Source: Nostoc linckia NIES-25 (GTDB lineage: Bacteria > Cyanobacteriota > Cyanobacteriia > Cyanobacteriales > Nostocaceae). From it: DNA of 64,000 bases. The stretch is taken from contig NZ_AP018222.1 in assembly GCF_002368035.1 (NCBI RefSeq), positions 4,147,534 to 4,211,533 on the forward strand. The letters are read 5' to 3'. The translations under genes and the position numbers were made by a program. The number at the start of each line of letters is the position of its first letter. The stretch's first letter is position 1. This document shows positions 26,354 through 36,400 of the stretch, one piece after another. The notes below the pieces were generated by a model. That model made no database searches and was not told where the DNA came from. It saw only the letters and a program-made list of their open reading frames with translations.

Positions 26354-26512
26354 GGCGATCGCCTTTGCTACCTTGTTCAAAGTCCACGCACTACATACCA
26401 TCCACAGCAGATGCCATCTTCTCGATTCTACTGGGTCTGATGCATAAATATAGCGCCGCTTGAGTTCTTCTGCAATCAAATGGTTTTCTAGATGTGCTTT
26501 CTTTGGTATAAT
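26354..26512 (-). pseudogene. N-terminal fragment of an IS630-type transposase
   Basis: The minus-strand reading PKKAHLENHLIAEELKRRYI then YASDPVESRRWHLLWMVCSA and WTLNKVAKAIA matches the helix-turn-helix start of IS630-family transposases (…HLTPHFSVEELYRRYRQAKDPVERSHWQIIWLL…). After KAIA the family similarity ends and the frame runs into the complement of the kinase 3' end. No catalytic DDE part is present. It is a dead insertion-sequence remnant about 7 bases beyond the kinase stop. Confidence 0.65.
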
Positions 26513-26550
26513 TGTTCAACCATTGATTTTACTCAGCTTTTTGATTTTAA

Positions 26551-27381
26551 TTAGACAATACACTTTTTGAGCTTTCCAAAACCAAATTTGAGATCGGGCA
26601 TAATTGCTTCTTGAAGATTGGCTCCGCTGAGATTAGCTCCTCTCAAGTCGGCTCCTCTGAGGTTCGCTTTTCTCAAATTTGCCCCTGCCAAATTTGCTCG
26701 TCTGAGGTTAGCCCAACTCAAATCTGCTTGGCTTAAGTCTGCCTCATTCAAGTTAGCAGACAACAAATATGCGCCACTCAGGTGAGCTTTAGTCAAATTA
26801 GCTTTATACAAATCAGTCTTGTAAAGATAAGCCCCCAACATTTCCGCCTCGTATAAGCTGGCCTCGCTCAAATCAGCTCCAATCAAGTTAGCTTCAATGA
26901 GGTTAGCAAAACAGAGATTAGCTCGAATCAGTTTTGCTGCATCTAAATCCGCATCTCTCAAGTTAGCGTTTTTTAAGTCAGTGCCAATCAGATTAGCATG
27001 AGCGATCGCAGCACCTCTAAGATCCGCCTCACTCAAGTCAGCACCAATAAAATTGCCATAGCTCAGATCTGCCTGTGAAAGTTTGGCTTTGCTCAAGTTA
27101 GCAACACTGAAGTTAGCAGAACTCAGATTAGCTTCAATCAGCAAGGCCTTGTAAAAGTTTGCACCGCTGAGTTCAGCATTGCTGAGGTTTGCCCGCACAA
27201 GTAAAGCATTAGCTAAATCTCCCTTGCTCAAGTTTACCCCTTGGAGATTTGCACCTCTAAGGTTATCCCCTTGCAAGTTTGCTAAGCTGAGGTCTGGTTG
27301 AATATCGGAATTTTTCTCTCTCCACTCAGTCCATATAACTGCACCTGCTTTGAGTAAACCCAGATGCTCTTGATTTGCCAT
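26551..27381 (-). CDS. Pentapeptide-repeat protein
   Basis: 276 residues. After about 30 N-terminal residues (MANQEHLGLLKAGAVIWTEW...) the whole protein consists of A(N/D)LXX pentapeptides, roughly 45 units (e.g. ANLQGDNLRGANLQGVNLSK), which fold as a right-handed square beta-helix. No signal peptide or membrane helix is visible, so it is likely cytosolic. Such proteins are very common in Nostoc; partners and function are unknown. It could be a DNA-mimic scaffold, but nothing here shows that. Confidence 0.9.
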   Translation of the reverse strand: MANQEHLGLLKAGAVIWTEWREKNSDIQPDLSLANLQGDNLRGANLQGVNLSKGDLANALLVRANLSNAELSGANFYKALLIEANLSSANFSVANLSKAKLSQADLSYGNFIGADLSEADLRGAAIAHANLIGTDLKNANLRDADLDAAKLIRANLCFANLIEANLIGADLSEASLYEAEMLGAYLYKTDLYKANLTKAHLSGAYLLSANLNEADLSQADLSWANLRRANLAGANLRKANLRGADLRGANLSGANLQEAIMPDLKFGFGKLKKCIV

Positions 27382-27506
27382 TTTCTCTCCTTTACTATTA
27401 TTAGTGCTGAGTTAGGAGTTAGGAGTTAGGAGTTATTCTCCTCATCTACCTTGCCTCCCCTGTCTCCCTTGTCCCCCTCATCCCGCCACTTCCCATTCAC
27501 CACTCT

Positions 27507-28145
27507 TCATTCCTGACGCCCACTTTGAGGATTTCGACCAGGTACACTTTCAATGGCCGTTAACGCTCCCGCTGCACCTGCTAAAATATCTCGTTCTTCT
27601 CCACCCAAATAAAGCCTTCCAAAACTGCCTACGGCTTGCACTTCAAGAATGTTAATCGACGCCGATTTTTCTGCTTCATTTGCAGCCAAGGCGGCATAAG
27701 CAGCAGGTTCTACTTCTAATACGTATAGCGTTTGTCCTGCTAATAAAAGCTGTCCCCGGCGCGTGCGATTGATAAGTTGTGTTTGGTAAGCATCGATGTT
27801 GCGAATAATTTGGCTGGAAACAACACGCGGTTTGAGACATTCTTCTCTTCTGACTCCCAGTGTTGCTAAAATGGCTTGACCTGCGGCTCGCGTTTCACCT
27901 TGGGAGCCAGAATGAACTTCTAATAGACCATATAAGCGTTCAACTACCTGTACTCCCGGACGCACAGAAGCAGCTTTTAGGGCTACGTCCGTAATTTTAT
28001 TAATTTCGATACCAGGTGAGATTTCAATCCACAACGATGTATCTCCTGGTAATGGTAAGAAACCTTGGGCTACTGTTCCCATATATGCTGCATGTTGAGG
28101 TTGCAGGCTGTCGAGAAACACAAAACTGCGTAGTTCTATTCCCAA
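27507..28145 (-). CDS. ccmP: Carboxysome shell protein CcmP (tandem BMC domain)
   Basis: CcmP is a minor carboxysome shell protein with two fused BMC domains; it forms stacked trimers with a gated pore thought to pass RuBP and 3-PGA. The 212-residue length fits. The sequence matches CcmP closely: MGIELRSFVFLDSLQPQHAA, SLWIEISPGIEINKITDVAL, VVSSQIIRNIDAYQTQLINR and AVGSFGRLYLGGEERDILAG. It is away from the main ccm operon, as is usual for ccmP, and lies between a pentapeptide-repeat gene and argD on the same strand. Confidence 0.95.
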   Translation of the reverse strand: MGIELRSFVFLDSLQPQHAAYMGTVAQGFLPLPGDTSLWIEISPGIEINKITDVALKAASVRPGVQVVERLYGLLEVHSGSQGETRAAGQAILATLGVRREECLKPRVVSSQIIRNIDAYQTQLINRTRRGQLLLAGQTLYVLEVEPAAYAALAANEAEKSASINILEVQAVGSFGRLYLGGEERDILAGAAGALTAIESVPGRNPQSGRQE

Positions 28146-28573
28146 GATTTTGCTCTCCAGTCATGAGGAAAAGGTTATCTAAGTAAGTCGGCATAAATAA
28201 TTATCGTTGGAATCAGGCAATAGGCAATAAAAATAAGGGTTTTTGCCTAGTTTATTTTTCTGTGCCAACTTATCTTATTGCACGATATCAGCGTCCAATT
28301 TGTGGTATTTTAGCCACAAATGAAGAATTGAAAAACACAAAATAGAAAAATTTTGCTGTCGATAAATTTTACACGTGAGAATTACCTGTTAGTAAAAAGC
28401 GCCTTGATAATTGTACAAGTTTTCTCAGAAAAAATAAGTAGAAATAGCAAGAGGAAAGCTCAATGAACTTTCCCCTCTACGTTTAAGATGTTTGCACTCA
28501 AACTGATATTTAGAAACACAACAGTAGTTGATGTGTTGTATCCAAGTAAGAAACACTAAATTTTGCCGATCGC
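28146..28573. other. Intergenic region between argD and ccmP
   Basis: About 430 bases. The end near argD holds a terminator-like hairpin (28450-28478); the rest is AT-rich and presumably carries the ccmP promoter on the minus strand. No gene is visible. Confidence 0.5.
28450..28478 (-). terminator. Terminator-like hairpin downstream of argD
   Basis: Read on the minus strand, AGAGGGGAAAG and CTTTCCTCT pair around a 9-base loop and are followed by T-rich text (TGCTATTTCTACTTATTTTT). It lies about 95 bases after the argD stop and would separate argD from ccmP transcription. Confidence 0.6.
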
Positions 28574-29857
28574 TTACTTTGTGGCGATCGCCATTGCTTT
28601 ATCCACAGCTTGCAAAGCTGTATTTACTTCGGCTTCTGTGACAATCAATGGTGGCACAAATCGGATGACTTTTGGCCCGGCTGGTACGAGCAATAAACCT
28701 TCGTTGATGGCAGCATTGACGACATCGCCTGCGGTTAGTGCAACCTCAGATCGCAACTCTAAACCGTTGATTAAACCCCAACCTCGAACTTCACTAATGT
28801 GATGAGGATATTTAGCTGCGATCGCTTTTAATCCAGTTCGTAACTGTTCGCCCCGGTCTTCAACATTTTGCAAGATATTTTCCCGCTCTAATGTTTGGCA
28901 AACACTCAGCGCAACACCGCAAACAAAAGGATTGCCACCAAAAGTACTAGCGTGTTCTCCTGGTTGAAAAACATCGCAGAATTTTTTGCTCATCATTGCA
29001 CCGATGGGGATACCGCCACCTAAGCCTTTAGCACTGGTGAAAATATCTGGTTCTACGCCGAGATGTTCGTAACCCCATAACTTACCACTGCGACCCATGC
29101 CAACTTGCACTTCGTCAAAAATCAGCAAAATTCCGGTTTCGTCGCAAATCTGCCGTAACTTTTGGAAATATGCAATGTCTCCTGGACGCACGCCGCCTTC
29201 TCCTTGCAAAGGCTCAATTAAAATCGCTGCTACACGATAATCGCCTTCATCCAACTCGCTAACGGCCACTTCTACAGAGTTGATATCGTTGTAATTGACG
29301 TAATGGAACCCAGGCATTAAAGGATCGAAGTGCTTTTGATACTTTGGTTGCCCTGTGGCGGTAATAGTTGCTAAAGTCCGACCGTGGAAACTAGCATTGG
29401 CGGTTAAAATAATCGGTTTTTCAATGTCTAATACCGTGTGGGCATATTTTCTGGCTAATTTAATTGCTGCTTCGTTAGCTTCAGCTCCAGAGTTGCAGAA
29501 AAAGACGCGATCGGCACAGGAATGTTCGACGATCCATTTTGCCAATTCACCTTGTTCGGGAATATAGTACAAATTGGAGACATGGTGCAGCTTTTGGATT
29601 TGGCGCGTCACCGCTTCTACCATAACTGGGTGGGCATGTCCTAAGGTACAAGTGGCAATTCCCGCCACAAAATCCAAATATTCGCGCCCCTGTGTATCCC
29701 AAACCCGACACCCAGCACCCCGTTCTAGGGCTAAGGGAAACCGCCCATAGGTAGACATGACAGCTTCATTAAAGCTATCTGTATTAAACGGACTCGGTGT
29801 TATAGACCCTGAATCTGGGGGGGTGGTGGTTTGTTCAACTAGAGTTTGTAAGCTCAC
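28574..29857 (-). CDS. argD: Acetylornithine aminotransferase
   Basis: ArgD is a PLP enzyme of arginine synthesis that transaminates N-acetylglutamate semialdehyde to N-acetylornithine. Class III aminotransferase marks: DFVAGIATCTLGHAHPVMVE, FFCNSGAEANEAAIKLARKY, FHGRTLATITATGQPKYQ, LIFDEVQVGMGRSGKLWGYE, and the PLP-binding Lys in FTSAKGLGGGIPIGAMM. At 427 residues it is full length; the N-terminal 30 residues are a Thr/Ser/Pro-rich extension. GGAGGAGCGGT just upstream of the start is a good ribosome site. Confidence 0.95.
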   Translation of the reverse strand: MSLQTLVEQTTTPPDSGSITPSPFNTDSFNEAVMSTYGRFPLALERGAGCRVWDTQGREYLDFVAGIATCTLGHAHPVMVEAVTRQIQKLHHVSNLYYIPEQGELAKWIVEHSCADRVFFCNSGAEANEAAIKLARKYAHTVLDIEKPIILTANASFHGRTLATITATGQPKYQKHFDPLMPGFHYVNYNDINSVEVAVSELDEGDYRVAAILIEPLQGEGGVRPGDIAYFQKLRQICDETGILLIFDEVQVGMGRSGKLWGYEHLGVEPDIFTSAKGLGGGIPIGAMMSKKFCDVFQPGEHASTFGGNPFVCGVALSVCQTLERENILQNVEDRGEQLRTGLKAIAAKYPHHISEVRGWGLINGLELRSEVALTAGDVVNAAINEGLLLVPAGPKVIRFVPPLIVTEAEVNTALQAVDKAMAIATK

Positions 29858-30455
29858 TACCGCTCCTCCTGGAAGTTTTTCATCATATAGTTATTTACTA
29901 GTTTCCTAGAAATCTCAAAAAATTACTTTTTATTCTCCCAAAGCCCGATCGCTTCGCAAACCCCCGATGGTTTTGACTTTAATTAACTAGGGGCGATCGC
30001 TTTACATCATATAAGTAATTTAACGGTCAGGTAGGATTTTACGCAAGCTTTGGCTGTGTATAAGCTTTATCTGCTTTTTGGTCAAGAAATTAGCTAAGGT
30101 ACACTATGCTGATGCTAACGCACTTGATGTTATCAAATGTTGACTGATGACTGGGGACTGGGAAAAGAATATTTTAAAGCCCTCAGTATGCAATTTATTA
30201 GATCGCCGTCTAAGTTACATATCTAAATCTCATGAAAGTTTTGTGGGGTAACCATCTTGCCCGCCCCAATTCTTTGCCGCTAATTGCTGTATTTTGCATT
30301 TTTTATTCTTTTATTGATAGCTCTAATTGTCCTCTTTGCTGGCCAGGATAAATACTATAAAGTTAGTACAAAACTCAAAAATATAGGCCCAAAGTACTAT
30401 TTATACGTCATTCTCAACTCTTGAGCAAAAATATCAACGTATCCAAAAAGAGTTA
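29858..30455. other. Intergenic region between divergent argD and K+ channel genes
   Basis: About 600 bases carrying two divergent promoter regions. It has HIP1 sites and AT-rich stretches but no open frame with family similarity, no tRNA and no recognised riboswitch. The last 60 bases are open in frame with the channel gene back to a TAG near 30380, but have no ATG, GTG or TTG start codon. Confidence 0.5.
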
Positions 30456-31475
30456 ATGGCCGGGGTCATCGCTCTTGGCGGTGTTTTCTTTATTGGCACT
30501 TTGTGGTATCGAATAATAGAGGGCTGGTCATGGGAAGATGCCGCTTACATGACGGTCATTACTTTAGCTACTGTAGGATACGGAGAAACCCACCCACTCG
30601 GTAGCCGAGGACGCTTGTTTACAATTGCCCTGATTTTGTTGGGTGTAGTCAATATTGGTTACATTGTCAACAGACTTACAGAAGCGATCGTTCAAGGCTA
30701 CTTCCAACAAGGAATTCGACTACAACAACAGAGGCGGTTAATGGAATCCCTGTCAGAACACTACATTATCTGTGGCTTTAGTCGGACTGGTCGTCAAATT
30801 GCTAAGGAATTTCGAGCAGAAGGTGTAGCTTTTGTAGTTATTGATTCGGAGTTGGAATCTGTGCAAAGGGCGCAGTCTGAGGGTTATACAGTATACCAAG
30901 GCGATGCCACGCTAGATGATACGCTTTTGAAGGTGGGTATTGAAAGGGCGATTTGTTTGGTGGCGGCATTGCCTTCTGACGCCGAAAATTTATATACAGT
31001 TTTATCAGCAAAAACACTTAATCCAGATATTCGGGCGATCGCTCGCGCCAGTACGGAAGAAGCATTACAAAAGTTACAACGTGGCGGTGCAGATGAAGTG
31101 ATTTCACCGTATATCACTGGTGGGAAGCGGATGGCGGCCGCGGCTCTCAGACCGCAGGTTCTGGACTTTGTAGATGGAATTTTGACAGGTGCAGACCGCC
31201 AGTTGTATATGGAAGAATTTTTACTCGACCCGGCTTTTTGTCCTTTTGTCGGTCAAACTTTACAAAAAGCGAGATTGCGATCGCAAACTGGTGCATTAGT
31301 TTTGGCAATTCGCCGCCTTGATGGTACTTTAATTGGCGGCCCCACCGGCGATACAGTTTTAATGCCAGGAGACCGACTAATTGGTATGGGTACAGCTGAG
31401 CAGTTGCGTAACCTCAATAAAATTCTCGGCCCAATTGGTTCGCGGCAATTGCGTAAACCTAAGAAGAATAACTGA
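30456..31475 (+). CDS. Potassium channel with RCK (TrkA-N) domain
   Basis: 339 residues: a two-helix pore module with TM1 (AGVIALGGVFFIGTLWY), pore helix and selectivity filter TLATVGYGETHPL, and TM2 (LFTIALILLGVVNIGYIVNR). It is followed by an RCK/TrkA-N Rossmann domain (YIICGFSRTGRQIAKEF about residue 108) and a TrkA-C domain (residues about 245-330). It resembles MthK/Kch channels gated by ligands bound to the RCK ring. Translation before the ATG stays open (…TLEQKYQRIQKEL), so a few more N-terminal residues might be translated from a non-standard start. Confidence 0.93.
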   Translation: MAGVIALGGVFFIGTLWYRIIEGWSWEDAAYMTVITLATVGYGETHPLGSRGRLFTIALILLGVVNIGYIVNRLTEAIVQGYFQQGIRLQQQRRLMESLSEHYIICGFSRTGRQIAKEFRAEGVAFVVIDSELESVQRAQSEGYTVYQGDATLDDTLLKVGIERAICLVAALPSDAENLYTVLSAKTLNPDIRAIARASTEEALQKLQRGGADEVISPYITGGKRMAAAALRPQVLDFVDGILTGADRQLYMEEFLLDPAFCPFVGQTLQKARLRSQTGALVLAIRRLDGTLIGGPTGDTVLMPGDRLIGMGTAEQLRNLNKILGPIGSRQLRKPKKNN

Positions 31476-32079
31476 AAAGTCATTGGGCATTGTGAGTGTT
31501 GACTGTTGACTGAGGAGTTAAGAGTTATTCTCCCTATCTCCCCACTGCTAAAACTTGGGCGTTCGCTTTTTGATTTCAACTTGAGTAACCCTGAATTTCG
31601 TTAGAATTCGCAATCATTACTCAAATCCTACATCAGATTAAACCTGGTATAATTACGGAGAAAAAACTTATATTTTTCCAGTTCGCGGTTAAGGAATTTT
31701 TCAGTAGTGAGGTTGGATTCAACCTTTATTTAGTTGTATTGTATCCGCTTAATTACTTAGGAAACCCAGAAAACCCTAAAGAGCCAAAGCTATGCTTTGT
31801 CTTTCCTCACTTGTGAAGCTAAGGTGTACACACAAGTTTTCTATGGTTGACCCACAGGCTTTTGATCCCCCCAACTCCCCTTTTCAAGACGGGGCAAAAA
31901 CTCTCAAAGTCCTCCTTTTTCAGGAGGATAATGACGAATCTACAATGATTTGGGTTTTGTACACAGATATGTGTAAACCGTAGACTTGGGAGAAGGAGTT
32001 GGGAATCTGGTGCAATGACTGTGGAAATTATAACTAATGAACCGGACTTGATATTAGTCATCAATAAAGCACAAAAACT
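31476..32079. other. Intergenic region with repeats
   Basis: About 600 bases between the channel and the ATPase gene. It contains a GATCCCCCCAACTCCCC...GACGGGG text and an inverted repeat TCCTCCTTTTTCAGGAGGA (31912-31930), a class of repeat common in Nostoc. The open frames seen here (e.g. 31792-31983) are translations of that repeat and are not considered genes. Confidence 0.5.
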
Positions 32080-33462
32080 ATGATGAACTTCGATTTACAG
32101 AGGTTTTATGATGCTTGCGATCCCAGTAGAACATTAGTCTTAGCTAATTCAGAAGACAAACTGTACTACATTGACTTTGCTGCTGTGCGGGGTGGCAAAA
32201 TTATCGATGCTCTAAAGCGAACCATTACCCGATTATCCCCGAATAAACCCACTTGCCAGTTATTTACTGGACATATAGGGTGTGGTAAATCTACTGAGTT
32301 ATCGCGGTTAAAAAGCGAGTTGCAAACTGAGGGATTTCATGTAGTCTACTTTGAGTCCACTAAAGATTTAGATGAAACAGACGTAGATATTACAGATATC
32401 ATGTTGGCGATCGCCCGTCGGGTAGGCGAAAGTCTAGAGCAGGTTAACGTCACTCTGCAACCCCAAGGTTTTAAATCTTTCCTGAGTGGAGTATGGGAGT
32501 TTTTGCAGACGCCAGTAGTAGTATCGGCTGAAACTGAGGTACTGGGAGCTAAAATCAAGGGCAGTACTGAGGGTCAATTAGAATTTTCTCTTCCCGCAGG
32601 TATTGGCAAGATTACGGCGAAAACGAAAGATAGTCCCAAATTGCGTTCTAAATTAAGGCAGTATTTGGAACCGCAAACGAATAGAATTTTGCAGTTTATT
32701 AACGAAGAGATTATTAAAGTTGCCACTGAGCAACTAAAGCAACGCGGTCAAAAAGGATTGGTGGTGATTATTGATAATCTAGATCGAATAGACAATCGAC
32801 CCACTTCATCAGGGCGATCGCTACCAGAATATCTTTTTATTGAGCGGGGGGAACAGTTACGCAAACTGAATTGCCATTTGGTTTATACTCTGCCCTTATC
32901 ATTGATTTTTTCTAATGACTGCGAAGCGCTGAAAAACCGCTTGGGTGGTGGAGTTGACCCGAAAGTTTTGCCAATGATTCCAGTGCAACTCAGAGATGGA
33001 TCTGAGTATTTAGAAGGAATGCAGCTATTACAGCAGATGGTTCTGGCTAGGGCTTTTCCAGATATTTCGGCACAGGAGAGATTAGGGTTAATCACAACAA
33101 TTTTTGATTCACCTGAAACTTTAGAGCGGTTATGCAGCGTTAGTGGTGGTCATGTACGAAACTTGCTAGGAATGCTGTTTCGTTGTCTCCAGGAAGTAGA
33201 TCCGCCGATTTCTCGAAATATCCTAGAATCTGTAATTCGGGATGCCCGCGATCGCCTGATACTTTCCGTCGATGATGAAGAATGGGATTTGCTGTTTCAG
33301 GTAGTACAAGAACAGAGAGTCAAGGGAGACAAAGAATACCAAACGCTGTTGCGTAGCTTGTTCGTCTTTGAATATCAGGATAGTCAAGGGCGCTGGTTCG
33401 CTCTCAATCCGCTGTTGACAGAGACGGCGAAATTTAAGTTATGGCAACAACTAAGGAAATAA
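32080..33462 (+). CDS. P-loop ATPase (AAA-like), paired with the downstream STAND-WD40 gene
   Basis: 460 residues, soluble. Walker A GHIGCGKSTELSRLKSEL is near residue 70 and Walker B VVIIDNLDRIDN near residue 230, followed by a sensor-like YTLPLSLIF. Between them is a long insertion (about 120-200) with charged and Thr-rich text. The C-terminal third looks like a winged-helix (DEEWDLLFQVVQEQRVKGDK...FEYQDSQGRWFALNPLL). The layout resembles AAA/KAP-like regulatory ATPases found next to NACHT/WD40 genes in cyanobacteria. It ends 4 bases before the next gene, so the two are surely cotranscribed and probably act together. Exact function unknown. Confidence 0.75.
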   Translation: MMNFDLQRFYDACDPSRTLVLANSEDKLYYIDFAAVRGGKIIDALKRTITRLSPNKPTCQLFTGHIGCGKSTELSRLKSELQTEGFHVVYFESTKDLDETDVDITDIMLAIARRVGESLEQVNVTLQPQGFKSFLSGVWEFLQTPVVVSAETEVLGAKIKGSTEGQLEFSLPAGIGKITAKTKDSPKLRSKLRQYLEPQTNRILQFINEEIIKVATEQLKQRGQKGLVVIIDNLDRIDNRPTSSGRSLPEYLFIERGEQLRKLNCHLVYTLPLSLIFSNDCEALKNRLGGGVDPKVLPMIPVQLRDGSEYLEGMQLLQQMVLARAFPDISAQERLGLITTIFDSPETLERLCSVSGGHVRNLLGMLFRCLQEVDPPISRNILESVIRDARDRLILSVDDEEWDLLFQVVQEQRVKGDKEYQTLLRSLFVFEYQDSQGRWFALNPLLTETAKFKLWQQLRK

Positions 33463-33466
33463 AATT

Positions 33467-36400
33467 ATGGCTGAATCAGACGGACGAGAAAATATTTTGC
33501 CAGATAATGAGCGATCGCTGCTGACTTTGGCACGCACGGTCAAACTCACTCAAAGACGATTTTCCTTGATTTTGGTGCGATGCAATTACACTAGTTTGCG
33601 AGACCAGATACTTCAGCGGTTACGCCAGCAATGCAGTGTTGAATTTGCCGAATTAGTCCTACCGTCATCTACTACAAAACTTTATAGCAGCATCCTCAAC
33701 CAAGTAGAAAATCAGCCCCCAGCCGCTTTGATGATTTTAGGTTTAGAGTCAGTTCAAGCGCTTGATGATTTACTGGTTGCTGCTAATAAGGCACGAGATA
33801 AATTCAAGAGCGATTTTGCTTTCCCGATAATATTGTGGGTCACAGATAGGATACTGCATAAATTGGGGCGGTTGGCACCAGATTTCAATAGCTGGGCTAG
33901 TCCACCGATTCAATTTACCATTGCATCCGATGATATGGTGAAATCCTTGCGCCAAAAAGCAGAGCAAGCTTTTAGCGGTGATGCGGACTTTAGTTTAGAT
34001 GGTTATGACCTCAAAGCCTTGCAGGAGGATTTAACTAGCGATCGGCAAGCATCAGATCCAGAACTTCAAGCTAGTTTAGCATTTATGTTGGGCTTGCTGG
34101 ACTATAGAAATAATCGGCTAGATTTAGCGATCGCGCATTATCAGCAAAGCTTGACTTATTGGCAGCAAAATAACAATTTAGAGCGGCAAGGAATCTTACT
34201 GCTGAATATCGCCTTAGCTTATTACAGCAAAGCCGAACAACAACCAATAGAAAATCAAACTTATTGGGAAGAAACGAGAAGTTATTTCCAGCAAAGCCTA
34301 GACATTTTTGAACTGGCTCAACATCCCGAATTAGTTGCTAAACATATTAGCCAACTTGGGGAAGTTTTGCGACGTTTAAAAGCTTGGCAAGAACTACATC
34401 AACTAGCTCACAAAGCACTGAAACTGCATCAAAACTATGACATCCCCAACCAAATTCCTCAGGATTATGGCTTTTTAGCGGAAGTTGCTCTAGAACAGTC
34501 ACGTTGGAATGATGCCCATGAACTCGTTCAAAATGCTCTAGAAACATTAGAAAAAATCCCTAACTTTTTACCACAAGAACAGGGAAAGTATCACTTGCTT
34601 TTAGCAAAAAGCCTGCGAAAATTGGGTCAAATTAATGAAGCTGTCAATACCTTAGAAAAGGCTAAAAATGAAAGTCAGCCTCAATATAATCCCCTGCTTT
34701 ATATTCAGATATTGGAAGAGTTGCACGATCTTAAATTCGAGCAAAAATACTACCAACAAGCCTTTCAGCTTAAGCAAAAACAGCGTGAGATAGAGAGCCA
34801 ATATGGGTTTCGAGCTTTTATTGGGGCGGGGCGTTTGCAGCCTCGACGACAGACAATCAACCGAGCTAACTCACCCAATCAAGCATCAAAAGACATATTT
34901 GGGGAAGTTGTAGCTGCTTTTGGACGACAGCAGGATATTAAAAGCCTGCTTTATCGCATTGGCAGAACAGATTGTAAACTCACCGTAATTTACGGACAAT
35001 CAGGAGTGGGTAAAAGTTCAATTGTGCAGGCTGGATTATTGCCAGTTCTGCAACTTACCTCATTTGATGGGCTGGAAACTCTACCAATTTTAGTGCAAGT
35101 TTATACTGCTTGGGAAAAGGAATGTGGCAGGCTTTTGGCAGAAAAACTGGAAGAAGTGAGAGGCGTTCGGTTGTCTGCACCAGTCGAAACATCAGCAGCA
35201 ATTATTGAACAGTTGCAGCAAAATGAAAATCGCAATCTGGTAACAGTGCTAATTTTCGATCAGTTTGAAGAGTTTTTCTTTGCTTATAAAGATCAAGCTA
35301 GCAGACGACCTTTTTATGATTTTTTGCGCGATTGTCTCAATATTTCTTATGTAAAAGTTATCTTGTCGCTCAGGCAAGATTATCTGCATTACTTATTAGA
35401 GTGGAGTCGCACTACAGAGCTACCAATCATTGACAACGACATTTTAGATAAAAATATCCTCTACTACTTAGGAAATTTTTCACCATCAGTTGCTAAATCC
35501 GTCATTCAAAGCTTCACTAAAAACTCCCAGTTTTCTCTAGCACCTGATTTGATAGATGCGCTGGTAGAGGATTTAGCAAGTGAGTTGCGAGAAGTGCGTC
35601 CTATTGAATTGCAGGTAATAGGGGCACAACTACAAACAGAAAAAATTACAACGCTCGAACACTATAGGAAACACTGGTTAAAGGAGAAGCTAGTAGAGCG
35701 ATTTTTAGAAGAAGTAGTTAAAGACTGTGGCTTAGAAAATGAACGTGCTGCTCAGTTAGTTTTGTACTTGCTGACCAATGAAAATAATACTCGCCCTCTG
35801 AAGACTCGCGCTGAATTAGTAAAAGATTTAGCAACAGAAGCGCAAAATTTAGACTTAGTGCTTGAGATTCTAGTAGGTTCGGGGTTAGTATTCCGTGTGC
35901 TAGAAACTCCGGCTGACCGATATCAATTGGTGCATGATTATTTAGTACCATTTATCCGCCAACAACGCAGCGCAGAATTACTGGCGAAACTCAAAGAAGC
36001 AGAAGAGCAGCAACAGCGTACTCAAGAAGAACTAAATAGGGTTCTGCAAAAGCAATTACGAGATGCACGGAGAACTGGAATTGGACTAGCGGGATTAGCG
36101 GCCGTAGCTAGCGGGTTTGCGATCGTCTCTTTATTAGCATTCATTAATGGCGTTAACTCACAACTCAATACTTTGAGTGCAGTTTCAGATGGGCGTTTAG
36201 CTTATTATCAAGATATGGACGCTTTGATAGAAGGGATAAGAGCAGGTAAACAAATAAAGTGGGGAAAAATAGGCATTCCATACACAACTAAGATGCGAGT
36301 AGCTGCAACTTTACAGTCAGCAGTGAACGGAATTAGAGAGCATAACACCCTAGAGGGACATAGTGATAGTGTTACTACTGTTAGTTTCAGTCCTAATGGC

